Source: Alteribacillus iranensis (GTDB taxonomy: Bacteria > Bacillota > Bacilli > Bacillales > Marinococcaceae). From it: a DNA stretch of 64,000 bases. The position numbers and the translations under genes are program-made. Positions 44,167-52,716 of this stretch are shown piece by piece (position 1 is the first letter of the stretch; every line of letters begins with the position of its first letter). A model generated the notes under the pieces. That model had not been told where the DNA came from, did no database searches, and saw nothing but the letters and a program-made list of their open reading frames with translations. Location of the stretch: assembly GCF_900113025.1 (NCBI RefSeq), contig NZ_FONT01000005.1, positions 186,001 to 250,000 on the forward strand, in the 5' to 3' direction.

Positions 44167-44505
44167 ATGTTAAGGAAGATGAGACAATTGTATCCTAAAG
44201 AAACAGTATATATTGTAGGAGAAGCAAAATCTCCTCAAAATAATCCAATCACAAAACAATACCATACTTTCTTCGTCGGCTTTGTCATCGATGAAACAAA
44301 CAATCGAATTGTCGATGTTGATTGTACTTCCATTCTTGGGTTAACGAAGAGATTTATCCAAGATCTATTTATAGGGGAAGTGTTTTGGGATAGTGAAACT
44401 ATTATTCAAAGTATCGAAAAGAGATATTTAGGATCATCCCAGAAAGCACTCATTGTCGCTTACAAAAACGCCAAAAAAAAATATAGACAAGCACTAGACG
44501 AGTGA
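44167..44505 (+). CDS. DUF3870 domain-containing protein
   Basis: About 112 residues. The family is recognised from ETVYIVGEAKSPQNNPIT, HTFFVGFVIDETNNRIVDVDC and YLGSSQKALIVAYKNAKKKY. The start is uncertain: TTG 44158, ATG 44167 and ATG 44179 are all in frame and none has a clear ribosome site. DUF3870 genes often sit near catabolic genes for small organic acids. Here the promoter carries a cre. The molecular role is not known. Confidence 0.8.
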   Translation: MLRKMRQLYPKETVYIVGEAKSPQNNPITKQYHTFFVGFVIDETNNRIVDVDCTSILGLTKRFIQDLFIGEVFWDSETIIQSIEKRYLGSSQKALIVAYKNAKKKYRQALDE

Positions 44506-44537
44506 ATGACTGCTTTGTCTGTTTAATCACGCAGATG

Positions 44538-44583
44538 AAACCCAGTCAGTAAGAAATGAGCTTTTTTCTTACTGGCTGGGTTT
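44538..44583 (+). terminator. intrinsic terminator after the DUF3870 gene
   Basis: AAACCCAGTCAGTAAGAAA pairs with TTTCTTACTGGCTGGGTTT (one G-T pair), followed by further T. The T-run ends only a few bases before the next gene's leader. Confidence 0.85.
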
Positions 44584-44617
44584 TTATATGCTTGTATTCA
44601 TTGAAGGAGGAGCACAC

Positions 44618-45790
44618 ATGATTCAAGATAGTTTTTTATATTTAGGGGTATTAATGGGATTAGCTGCTATTGTAGCTTATCTGGAAAAAACCTTTTCCGG
44701 CCGTAAGTTTTTCAAATTTGTTCCTGGTATTGTACTTATTTATTTTGGCGGGGCTTTCTTAAAGACTACTGGAATTTTAGGTGATTCCGAAGTTATTGAT
44801 AGTACCTACAGCAATGTTAGAGATGTTCTCTTGCCTACGCTTATCCTGCTCATGCTTTTAAATTGTGATTTAAGAAAATTGGTAAAACTTGGGCCAAAAA
44901 TGTTACTTGGTTATGCGATCGCGGTAGTCAGTATCGTGGCGGGGTTTGTAGTAACTTATCTCATTTTCCAAGGATTTTATGCAGAGAATACATGGCAGGC
45001 TTTTGGCGCACTCGCCGGCAGCTGGACTGGAGGTTCTGCTAACCTCGCCATTATTCAAGGAATCTTAGAAGTACCAGAAAATATTTTTGGATATGTTCTT
45101 GTGATGGATACGATTAATTATTCTGTTTGGGTCATGATTATGTTCTGGTTAGTACCTTTTGCGGCCGCTTTTAACCGTTGGACAAAAGCAGATACCGCAC
45201 ATTTAGATGCTGTAAGTGAGGATTTAATTAGAGAGCATGAAGAAAACGATAAGCAACCTGGCATGTCGTTTATCCATTTGATTGGCTTACTCGGTATTGG
45301 TGTCTTCACTTCTTCCGTCGCAGCTACTGTCGCTAATTATCTACCAAGTTTCGGCACCGTGGTAAACGCTACAACCTGGACAATCTTTCTCGTTTCCATC
45401 GTCGGGGTACTGCTTGCCATGACAAAAGTTAAATCCATTCCAGGTTCTATGGACATAGCTAATGTTCTATTATACATGGTCATCGCTTTAATCGCTTCGA
45501 GGGCTGACTTTTCACAAATTTTACAAGCCCCTGTTTACATTGTATCCGGGTTTATGATTTTAGCGATTCATGCTATCGTCTTGGCCCTTGCAGCCAAAAT
45601 ATTTAAGTTTGACTTGTTTACATTGGGCGTTTCGAGCCTAGCTAATATTGGAGGGATGGCTTCTGCTCCTCTTATCGCTGGAGCTTATCACCGGGCATTG
45701 ATACCAATTGGAGTATTAATGGCTTTGGCTGGATCTTTCTTAGGTACTTATATTGGGCTCTTGACTGCACAAATTTTATCTTGGCTATAG
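44618..45790 (+). CDS. DUF819 family membrane protein
   Basis: A 390-residue membrane protein with about eleven hydrophobic segments. GALAGSWTGGSANLAIIQGIL and VSSLANIGGMASAPLIAGAYH are the two inverted-repeat-like conserved stretches of DUF819 (B. subtilis YjcL). The ATG at 44618 has GAAGGAGGAG upstream. The dipeptide epimerase gene follows after 19 nt and an NlpC/P60 peptidase gene after that. I infer that it carries murein-derived peptides or their products, but no transport assay of the family is known to me. Confidence 0.85.
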   Translation: MIQDSFLYLGVLMGLAAIVAYLEKTFSGRKFFKFVPGIVLIYFGGAFLKTTGILGDSEVIDSTYSNVRDVLLPTLILLMLLNCDLRKLVKLGPKMLLGYAIAVVSIVAGFVVTYLIFQGFYAENTWQAFGALAGSWTGGSANLAIIQGILEVPENIFGYVLVMDTINYSVWVMIMFWLVPFAAAFNRWTKADTAHLDAVSEDLIREHEENDKQPGMSFIHLIGLLGIGVFTSSVAATVANYLPSFGTVVNATTWTIFLVSIVGVLLAMTKVKSIPGSMDIANVLLYMVIALIASRADFSQILQAPVYIVSGFMILAIHAIVLALAAKIFKFDLFTLGVSSLANIGGMASAPLIAGAYHRALIPIGVLMALAGSFLGTYIGLLTAQILSWL

Positions 45791-45809
45791 AAAAGAAAGG
45801 TGACATCTT

Positions 45810-46880
45810 ATGAAAATTACTAGTATTGAAACGAAACCTGTATCCATCGAACTCCATAAACCATTTAAAACAGCATTGCGGACTGCAACCACTATTGAAA
45901 CACTTCAGGTAAAAATCATTTTAGAGAATGGACAAGAGGGATTAGGTGCAGCTTCTTCTACAGAGAGAATAACTGGTGACTCTTTAGTCAGCATTGAACA
46001 AATTATTAATGGGCCTATGAAAGAGTTATTGCTTTATCGCGATATCGAAAAGATAGAAACACTATTATCTGAGCTGCAGCAAACGGTTGTTGGAAATACA
46101 AGTGCCAAGGCGGCCGTCGACATTGCTCTTCATGATGCTTATAGTCAATTGTATCAACTGCCACTTTATCAATTGCTGGGGGGTGAAACGAATAAAATTG
46201 AGACAGATATCACCATCGGTATAGATGAACCTTCTATCATGCATGAGGAAGCAAAATCCCTCACAAATCAAGGGTACTCCGCGTTAAAGATTAAGGTAGG
46301 TCATAGTGAGGAATTAGATTTGGAGCGTATTCGTTCCGTACGGCAAGCGGTTGGTTCGGAAGCTCTCCTTCGTCTAGACGCCAATCAAGGCTGGGACAGT
46401 AAACAAGCAGTTCGATTGATCCAAAAACTAGAAGACGACAATTTAGGCATTGAATTAGTGGAGCAACCTGTATCGGCACATGACTTCTCAGGCTTAAAAT
46501 TCATACGTGAACGTGTAAACACACCCATTATGGCTGATGAAAGTATATTTTCTCCGTACGACACTCTACGCCTTCTAAAAGAAGAAGCAGTGGATCTCTT
46601 AAACATTAAACTTATGAAATGTGGAGGAATACGACGCGCTTATCAAATTGCAGATATAGCAGAAGCTGCTGGTGTGGAATGTATGATTGGGAGCATGATG
46701 GAATCTTCCATATCTGTAACTGCCGCTGCCCACCTTGCTACCGCTCATAAAAATATTACTCGCTATGATTTGGATGCACCGCTCTGGCTGAAAAATGAAA
46801 TATTCAAGGGAGGGATGCAATTCGATGGAAAACATGTTTCATTAGACGAAGCACCAGGACTTGGATTGGAAGAACAATAA
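45810..46880 (+). CDS. ykfB: L-Ala-D/L-Glu epimerase (dipeptide epimerase, YkfB-like)
   Basis: Enolase-superfamily epimerase of 356 residues. Catalytic lysines are in ALKIKVGHS (KxK, about residue 160) and LNIKLMKCGG (about 267). Metal ligands lie in LLRLDANQGW, LGIELVEQPV and PIMADESIF. It epimerises L-Ala-D-Glu from peptidoglycan to L-Ala-L-Glu so that peptidases can degrade it. The following gene encodes a gamma-D-Glu-cleaving peptidase, as in the B. subtilis ykf operon. Confidence 0.92.
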   Translation: MKITSIETKPVSIELHKPFKTALRTATTIETLQVKIILENGQEGLGAASSTERITGDSLVSIEQIINGPMKELLLYRDIEKIETLLSELQQTVVGNTSAKAAVDIALHDAYSQLYQLPLYQLLGGETNKIETDITIGIDEPSIMHEEAKSLTNQGYSALKIKVGHSEELDLERIRSVRQAVGSEALLRLDANQGWDSKQAVRLIQKLEDDNLGIELVEQPVSAHDFSGLKFIRERVNTPIMADESIFSPYDTLRLLKEEAVDLLNIKLMKCGGIRRAYQIADIAEAAGVECMIGSMMESSISVTAAAHLATAHKNITRYDLDAPLWLKNEIFKGGMQFDGKHVSLDEAPGLGLEEQ

Positions 46881-46893
46881 CTCGGAGGTGTTC

Positions 46894-47898
46894 ATGATGA
46901 AAACACGTATACTCTTTCTTATTTCGATTGTGGTATTTGTTACATTAAGTGCACATAGCGTATTTGCAGAAAATAAGGAATCCAATACTGCATTTGTTGA
47001 TGTATCAGTCGCTACCTTATGGTCCGAACCACATATAGATCGTTCCATTGACAAGCCTGCCGTTTCTCATCCGGTTGATATGTGGGAGTGGACTACGAGT
47101 ATGAACTATAATGAAAAACTTTGGCTTGTAGGAAACCTTCAAACTCAAGCTCTTTATGGCCAAAAAGTAACCATATTGGAGGACAGGGGAGAATGGGTAA
47201 AAGCTGCTGTTGAAGGACAACCAACACCGAAAAACGAATTAGGCTATCCAGCCTGGATGAAAAAATCGCAACTAACGTCTAGTCAACGATTCAATCACAT
47301 GGAGCATCTTCCTTTTGCTTTAGTGACAAATCCCACGGCATGGTTATATGATACTCCTAAATTAGAGAACACCTTCAAAGAAGTTAGTTTTAATACAACC
47401 TTACCTGTCATTAACCAAAAAGAACATGCTATTTTAGTCGCCACCCCTAATAGCGGAAATAAATGGATTTCTCCAAACGATGTGGCTATTTACAACTCGG
47501 AAAAAGATATACCTGATCCTAGTGAAGAGGACATTGTAAAAACAGCCAAGCAATTTTTAGATTTACCTTATTTATGGGCGGGTACTTCCGGATTTGGTTT
47601 TGATTGCTCCGGTTTTACCCATACCATCTATAAGTCTCATGGAATCACCATTCCTCGCGATTCATCAGTACAAGCGACACATGGTACTCCAGTCGCCAGA
47701 GAAGATTTGCAAAAAGGAGACTTGATCTTTTTTGCTTATGAGGAAGGGGAAGGAAGTGTTCATCACGTGTCCATGTATGTTGGTGACGGAAAAATGATTC
47801 ATTCCCCTAATACGAGCAGCACCGTCGAAATTATTGAATTAGAAGGATCTGATTATGAAGTAGAGTATGCGGGAGCGAGACGATATCTCGATCATTAA
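46894..47898 (+). CDS. ykfC: exported NlpC/P60 endopeptidase (YkfC-like gamma-D-glutamyl-diamino acid peptidase)
   Basis: A 334-residue protein with a cleavable signal peptide (ISIVVFVTLSAHSVFAEN), two SH3b-like regions, and a C-terminal NlpC/P60 domain. Catalytic Cys in FGFDCSGFTHTIY and His in SVHHVSMYVGDGKMIH are visible. It cuts murein peptides after gamma-D-Glu. The ATG at 46894 has GGAGG upstream and overlaps no functional part of ykfB although the ORFs touch. The gene follows the epimerase directly, and a strong terminator ends the operon. Confidence 0.9.
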   Translation: MMKTRILFLISIVVFVTLSAHSVFAENKESNTAFVDVSVATLWSEPHIDRSIDKPAVSHPVDMWEWTTSMNYNEKLWLVGNLQTQALYGQKVTILEDRGEWVKAAVEGQPTPKNELGYPAWMKKSQLTSSQRFNHMEHLPFALVTNPTAWLYDTPKLENTFKEVSFNTTLPVINQKEHAILVATPNSGNKWISPNDVAIYNSEKDIPDPSEEDIVKTAKQFLDLPYLWAGTSGFGFDCSGFTHTIYKSHGITIPRDSSVQATHGTPVAREDLQKGDLIFFAYEEGEGSVHHVSMYVGDGKMIHSPNTSSTVEIIELEGSDYEVEYAGARRYLDH

Positions 47899-47903
47899 TG
47901 GCG

Positions 47904-47940
47904 AAAGACATCGCCCTTCTACCAAAAGGGCGATGTCTTT
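47904..47940. terminator. bidirectional terminator between ykfC and the SpoIIAA-like gene
   Basis: AAAGACATCGCCCTT and AAGGGCGATGTCTTT, a perfect 15-bp stem with a short loop. The flanking A and T residues serve both strands. Confidence 0.85.
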
Positions 47941-47944
47941 TCAT

Positions 47945-48307
47945 TTAAGCTGATTTCTGTATCCAATTCCAAGCTTTGTCCTGTTCTTCTTTATTAAAAT
48001 GTTTCACCGTCACCCCTGGAAGTATATCCCCCATTTTAGCAGAGACTGATATCCAGTTTTCATCACTAACAACAGCAAATTTATTAAATTGATTCCACCG
48101 CTTGGCGTCTACTTTCATCCCTTCCATTATTCCTTCTAAGGTCGGTCTATCCAATTGCTCTATTTCTGCATATATATTAAAAGGTTGATCATCATTGAAC
48201 TGTACTTCCGCAAATTGGTTCATTTTCTCAGCATCTTCCTTCGTTGGTTTGCCTTTAATCTCCACGGCAATCGTCTGTTCATCACGACTGGGCAGTAATC
48301 GAAACAA
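47945..48307 (-). CDS. SpoIIAA-like STAS/SEC14-type protein
   Basis: A 120-residue soluble protein of the SpoIIAA-like family (PF11964): TIAVEIKGKPTKEDAEKM, DDQPFNIYAEIEQLD and KFAVVSDENWISVSAKMG are diagnostic. The phosphorylatable serine context of true SpoIIAA is not obvious. Monocistronic, with AGGAGGG before the ATG. Function unknown. Confidence 0.82.
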   Translation of the reverse strand: MFRLLPSRDEQTIAVEIKGKPTKEDAEKMNQFAEVQFNDDQPFNIYAEIEQLDRPTLEGIMEGMKVDAKRWNQFNKFAVVSDENWISVSAKMGDILPGVTVKHFNKEEQDKAWNWIQKSA

Positions 48308-48476
48308 TGGGAACCCTCCTCTAGTTGTTTTGTAAACATCTCATTCCCAACCACTAGATGAATGAAACAAAAGAGAGATGCGAAAACGTTTAATGAAAGG
48401 AATAATGGGTACTTTTCTATGTACCATACATTTTTACTACAATGCGATAAGCGAAAATAGGATAGAGGTAGATATA

Positions 48477-49985
48477 ATGTTAACAGCAAACATGTTCAGT
48501 GATTATTTTACGTTCATTGTCGGTGCTTTTCTTGTAGCGGGAGTTTTAGTAGCACGCTTTTCCAGCAAACTCGGACTTCCCTCTCTCATTCTCTTCATTT
48601 CCCTTGGAATGGTAATGGGACCAGATGGTTTAGGCCTCCTCAATGTGTCAAATGTGGAGCTTGCTCAATTAATCGGTATTATCTCCCTTGTGATTATATT
48701 GTTTGAAGGCGGTCTTCACACTGATTGGACAACCATCCGTCCGGTTATGAAAACGGCAATTTCCCTGGCAACGCTTACTGTCTTTTTAACTTCAGCGATC
48801 CTATCATTATTTACTTATTTCATTTTAGACTTAAGTATCATAGAGGCGTTTTTATTAGGAGCTTTAGTCGGGTCTACTGATGCAGCTGCCGTATTTGCGA
48901 CCTTAAAAGGAAGAAACATTAATAAACGGTTAGGTTCAGCTATGGAAGGAGAGGCTGGGGTAAATGATCCAATGGCCGTTTTTTTAACTTTATCTGCCAT
49001 TCAGCTGCTAGCTTCCCAACACAATAACATATGGTTTATGATAGGATCATTTTTTTGGCAGATGCTCGCAGGAGTGGCTATTGGTGTCATTATTGGCCGA
49101 ATTGCTTCTCTCTGTATTAATCATATAAATATGGATACAGGCGGAATGTATCCCATCTTCACTTTGTCCACAGCTTTCCTCACCTATGGCGCTGCCCAAT
49201 TTTCACAAGCAAGTGGATTCTTAGCTGTCTATGTCTGTGCGTTGGTGATTGGCAACCAAGACCTTACGAACAGATACACGATTTCTCGCTTTCACGAAGG
49301 ACTTGCTTGGATTGGACAAATTACTATGTTTGTCATATTAGGTCTACTAGTCTATCCTCATGAAATATTCTCGTGGCAAGTCGTTTGGACGGGGCTACTT
49401 CTGTCTGTATGTTTAATGTTCATTGCCCGCCCCATAGCAGTATTTTTGTCGACTATAAAAATGGGCTATACCATTCGAGAAAAGCTGTTCTTATCATGGG
49501 CTGGATTAAGAGGAGCTGTTCCTATTGTTCTGGCAACATATCCTATCGTTGCTGGAGTAGAAAACAGCAGTGTCTATTTTAATATCGTATTTTTTATAGT
49601 ATTAACTTCTGCTTTGCTGCAGGGAGCCTCCATCTCCTGGGTGGCGGAGAAGTTAAGCTTAACAGGAGAAAAAAAGAAATTTCCCTATCATTCACTGGAA
49701 CTTCTTACCATCGGCAATGCTGACGCAAAGCTCGTTGAATTCCATGTAACCGAAAAAACTACAATGAAAGGGAAAAAGATAAAAGAACTTCCTCTCCCTG
49801 GTGATACAGCTGTTAATGCTTTAGTGAGAGATGGCGATGTCACACCTATTACAGATGATACCATGATTGAAGAAGGAGACTTATTATATATACTCGTATC
49901 TAATAAACATAAAGAAGAGCTTAAGGTCATGTTAGGTACAAAAAAAGAAAAAACAAGAAAAGAGGAAAAAGCGGAGGCTCGATAA
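48477..49985 (+). CDS. cation/proton antiporter, NhaP2/CvrA-like (CPA1) with RCK_C domain
   Basis: About 502 residues. The N-terminal antiporter domain has about 12 helices, with GSTDAAAVFATLKG, GEAGVNDPMAVFLTL (the Asp pair expected for cation exchange) and LSWAGLRGAVPIVLATYP. The C-terminal 80 residues form a TrkA-C/RCK_C domain (VNALVRDGDVTPITDDTMIEEGDLLYILVS within about residues 445-480), the usual regulator of potassium/proton antiporters. The ATG at 48477 with AGAGG upstream is chosen because the longer frame to 48378 overlaps the divergent gene's promoter. Fits pH and potassium homeostasis. Confidence 0.88.
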   Translation: MLTANMFSDYFTFIVGAFLVAGVLVARFSSKLGLPSLILFISLGMVMGPDGLGLLNVSNVELAQLIGIISLVIILFEGGLHTDWTTIRPVMKTAISLATLTVFLTSAILSLFTYFILDLSIIEAFLLGALVGSTDAAAVFATLKGRNINKRLGSAMEGEAGVNDPMAVFLTLSAIQLLASQHNNIWFMIGSFFWQMLAGVAIGVIIGRIASLCINHINMDTGGMYPIFTLSTAFLTYGAAQFSQASGFLAVYVCALVIGNQDLTNRYTISRFHEGLAWIGQITMFVILGLLVYPHEIFSWQVVWTGLLLSVCLMFIARPIAVFLSTIKMGYTIREKLFLSWAGLRGAVPIVLATYPIVAGVENSSVYFNIVFFIVLTSALLQGASISWVAEKLSLTGEKKKFPYHSLELLTIGNADAKLVEFHVTEKTTMKGKKIKELPLPGDTAVNALVRDGDVTPITDDTMIEEGDLLYILVSNKHKEELKVMLGTKKEKTRKEEKAEAR

Positions 49986-50954
49986 ATGAGAAAATGGATA
50001 GGGATGGCACTTGGATTTATTGGTGTAGTAGTTATGATCGGTTTGTTGATCGCTGGTAACTACTTGTATAACGAGAGCGTCAAACGGGGAACAGAAGTCG
50101 AGCTATACCGAGGGGATGAGGAAGCGGCACCGGCTGGCGCATCTCTAACAACAGATACAGAAGATTCCGTTGTATCGGAAGCAGAAAGGTGGTTTGATCA
50201 ACAGGAGATGAGCATATTAGAACAAACTTCTTTTGATAATCTCCTGTTACGAGCTGCTTTTATTAATAACGAAAACTCGAATGGCAAAGCTGTCATTCTT
50301 GCACACGGATTTCGAAAACAAAAAGAAGACATGAAAGACTTAGCTTATTTTTATTATCAACAAGGGTTTGATATCCTTCTTCCCGACACGCGCGGACATG
50401 GGGAAAGTGAAGGAAATTATATTGGATACGGTTGGCATGATCGTTTAGATTATTTAAACTGGATTGACCGTTTAATCCATGACTATAAGTCAGAGTCTAT
50501 TTTTTTACATGGTCAATCAATGGGGGCAGCATTAGTTCTCATGGTAAGCGGTGAGAAATTACCTAATGAAGTAAAAGGGATTATAGCCGACAGTGGCTAT
50601 ACGTCTGTCAAAGAGGAATTGGCCTATCAATTGAAACATATATATGGGCTTCCATCTTTCCCACTCCTTAACATAACAAGTGTTATTACAAAAGTGCGGT
50701 CTGGTTATTTTTTTGGAGAAGCATCAGCAATTGATCAAGTAGAAAACAATACAAGACCTTTACTTATCATTCACGGGGAAAAGGATGAGCTTGTGCCAAC
50801 AGAAATGGCCCACACTATTTACGAGACTGCCGGTGGAGAAAAAATGTTATGGACTGTTCCTAATGCAGGCCACATTCAATCATATAATACACAGCCTCAG
50901 CAGTTCGAAAAAAAACTGAAAGAATTTATTACTAACGTACTTCATAAAAAGTAA
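49986..50954 (+). CDS. membrane-anchored alpha/beta hydrolase (YqkD-like)
   Basis: A 322-residue protein: one N-terminal membrane anchor (about residues 5-27), then an alpha/beta hydrolase domain with AVILAHGF, DTRGHGESEG, nucleophile elbow FLHGQSMGAALVL (Ser about residue 177), the acidic residue in HGEKDELVP and His in NAGHIQSYN. It abuts the antiporter stop codon, so the two are co-transcribed. The active site faces outside. Substrate unknown. Confidence 0.85.
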   Translation: MRKWIGMALGFIGVVVMIGLLIAGNYLYNESVKRGTEVELYRGDEEAAPAGASLTTDTEDSVVSEAERWFDQQEMSILEQTSFDNLLLRAAFINNENSNGKAVILAHGFRKQKEDMKDLAYFYYQQGFDILLPDTRGHGESEGNYIGYGWHDRLDYLNWIDRLIHDYKSESIFLHGQSMGAALVLMVSGEKLPNEVKGIIADSGYTSVKEELAYQLKHIYGLPSFPLLNITSVITKVRSGYFFGEASAIDQVENNTRPLLIIHGEKDELVPTEMAHTIYETAGGEKMLWTVPNAGHIQSYNTQPQQFEKKLKEFITNVLHKK

Positions 50955-51059
50955 GCGTGTCCTTTTTAAGTTGTGAACTTTTTGTGTTCATTTTTAGAAT
51001 AAAATGTTACAATGATAGTAACATTTTTCATTTATCCAGTTATTAGGAGCGTGAGTACT

Positions 51060-51332
51060 GTGGGTGTTACTCTTATATTTATGCTATTGGCAACGCTTAC
51101 ACCATTTTTATTTGTTCAAATGAAGAAACAAGGTTTTGCTATTGCTCATACCGTTTTACTAATAGGAATGTGGATATATTTCTTTGAATCGGTCTTCCAC
51201 ACGGCTCCAGCCCTCTTTTCCGTTACAGCGATTATGTTTTATCTTAGCTTGATTGCCGCTGAAGTAGGGTGGGTTATGTTCATACTGCGCCTAGTAAAAC
51301 CTCAGGGGAAATATCAAAAAAGTTATCTATAA
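51060..51332 (+). CDS. small membrane protein, hypothetical
   Basis: About 90 residues with three hydrophobic segments (TLIFMLLATLTPFLFV, AHTVLLIGMWIYFF, ITAIMFYLSLIAAEVGWVMF-like). I place the start at GTG 51060, about 10 nt after AGGAG; the frame is open back to 51012. No family recognised. Confidence 0.6.
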   Translation: MGVTLIFMLLATLTPFLFVQMKKQGFAIAHTVLLIGMWIYFFESVFHTAPALFSVTAIMFYLSLIAAEVGWVMFILRLVKPQGKYQKSYL

Positions 51333-51415
51333 AGGTTGATCCAAAATAAACCCACTGCCTTTATTATCTCCAAATGAGCAAAATCCGTCCGTCTATCCGC
51401 GATAAATATACTAAA

Positions 51416-51454
51416 AACAATCCGAGTGATTCATCACGAACCACTCGGATTGTT
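51416..51454. terminator. bidirectional terminator between the 51060 gene and the qox operon
   Basis: AACAATCCGAGTG and CACTCGGATTGTT form a perfect 13-bp stem, with A- and T-rich flanks serving both strands. Confidence 0.85.
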
Positions 51455-51467
51455 TCATTTGTCTGCC

Positions 51468-51713
51468 TTATTCCTTCTCTTCTTTCACTTGTACGTTACT
51501 TAATTGAATTAATGCTTGAAGAAAAGCGACAACGGAAGTAACACCGAACACACTTTTTACTACATATCCTTCACTGGAGTACATAGCGCCCCACAAAGTA
51601 AAAGCAGCCAATATAACACAAAATGTAAAAACTACAATAGTTTTTATTTGCTTTCTACTTATTGCGGAATCTGTTTCTACAATGGAAGAATGAGGTTTCC
51701 CTTTCGTATTCAT
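51468..51713 (-). CDS. small membrane protein downstream of qoxD
   Basis: An 81-residue protein with a polar N-terminus and two membrane segments (IVVFTFCVILAAFTLWGA and SVFGVTSVVAFLQALIQL). AAGGGGAAGG precedes the ATG. It is the last gene of the quinol oxidase operon, 37 nt after qoxD, and ends at a terminator. No named family recognised. Its place suggests a small accessory of the oxidase. Confidence 0.7.
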   Translation of the reverse strand: MNTKGKPHSSIVETDSAISRKQIKTIVVFTFCVILAAFTLWGAMYSSEGYVVKSVFGVTSVVAFLQALIQLSNVQVKEEKE

Positions 51714-51750
51714 ATCGGCCTTCCCCTTCTTAAGTTAAGAGTAATGTTCG

Positions 51751-52107
51751 TCAGTCATGTTGATGAGATGATTCTTCTTGGTGATCTGTATGACTACCAT
51801 GATCGTGATGAAAGCCAAAAGACATGGTGAATAAGGACCCTGCTACAATGATGGCGGCTAAGACAAATCCGTGGAACATCATATTCCAAGGAACGTGTCC
51901 GCCCCCACTGGAAGATTCTGTCATATGCATGAACATGAATAATTGAATTCCTGCTTGTATAATGGCCAGCGCCATAATAGCAATAATAATCCATGCAACT
52001 GGCAAATTTGATCCTAGAGCTGCCCACACAGCCAACAATGTCAGAACGATAGACAGTAAAAAGCCGATAATGTGTTGGACGGGTACATGCTTGGTGTTTT
52101 TACTCAT
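51751..52107 (-). CDS. qoxD: cytochrome aa3 quinol oxidase subunit IV
   Basis: A 118-residue protein with three membrane helices and the subunit IV marks VQHIIGFLLSIVLTLLAVW, IQAGIQLFMFMHMTE and WNMMFHGFVLAAIIVAGSLF. The ATG at 52105-52107 follows GGTGGTG and abuts the qoxC stop. The C-terminal tail after the last helix is rich in His and acidic residues (HHDHGSHTDHQEESSHQHD), with seven His in 19 positions, which could bind metal ions. Confidence 0.9.
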   Translation of the reverse strand: MSKNTKHVPVQHIIGFLLSIVLTLLAVWAALGSNLPVAWIIIAIMALAIIQAGIQLFMFMHMTESSSGGGHVPWNMMFHGFVLAAIIVAGSLFTMSFGFHHDHGSHTDHQEESSHQHD

Positions 52108-52108
52108 G

Positions 52109-52714
52109 TTACACCACCATCCCAATTAAATAGACGCTTGTAAAAATAAAGATCCAAATAACATCTAGAAAGTGCCAATATAAACTTATCACAAAAACTT
52201 TACGGCTCGTGACAGGTGTTAAGCCACGCTTCACCAATTGAATGATTAATAGAACAGCCCAGCCGATACCCAGTGTTACGTGAACACCGTGAGTGCCAGC
52301 CAGAACAAAGAAAGCTGACCAGAATGAACTCGACTGTAACGTTGCTCCCTCATGTGCATAATGGATAAATTCATAGATTTCAAAACCGAGAAAACCAAGT
52401 CCCAAACCTAACGTAATGACTAACCAAGTGATTAAGCCTTTTAAAGAGCCGGCTCTCATTTGGTGAATGGCCAGGCCACAAGTAAAACTACTCGTTAATA
52501 ATAAAAATGTCATTACTAACGTGATACCTGGCTCAAAGAGATCCGCAGGCACCGGAGCATCTGCTGTTCTCCCAAATAGGACAGCATATGTTGCAAACAG
52601 GGTAGAAAAGAGAACCACTTCGGCGCCAAGAAATATCCAAAATCCGAGAATGCTCATTTGGCCTTCCTGCGTACGATATTCGAGAGGGCCCGTTTTTAAT
52701 TCATGTGTGCTCAC
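52109..52714 (-). CDS. qoxC: cytochrome aa3 quinol oxidase subunit III
   Basis: A 201-residue protein with five membrane helices. Marks: LGFWIFLGAEVVLFSTLFATY, LGFLGFEIYEFIHYAHEGA and GTHGVHVTLGIGW, and a C-terminal LYWHFLDVIWIFIFT. The start codon is GTG with AAGGGGG upstream, 2 nt after the qoxB stop. Confidence 0.93.
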   Translation of the reverse strand: MSTHELKTGPLEYRTQEGQMSILGFWIFLGAEVVLFSTLFATYAVLFGRTADAPVPADLFEPGITLVMTFLLLTSSFTCGLAIHQMRAGSLKGLITWLVITLGLGLGFLGFEIYEFIHYAHEGATLQSSSFWSAFFVLAGTHGVHVTLGIGWAVLLIIQLVKRGLTPVTSRKVFVISLYWHFLDVIWIFIFTSVYLIGMVV

Positions 52715-52716
52715 TT

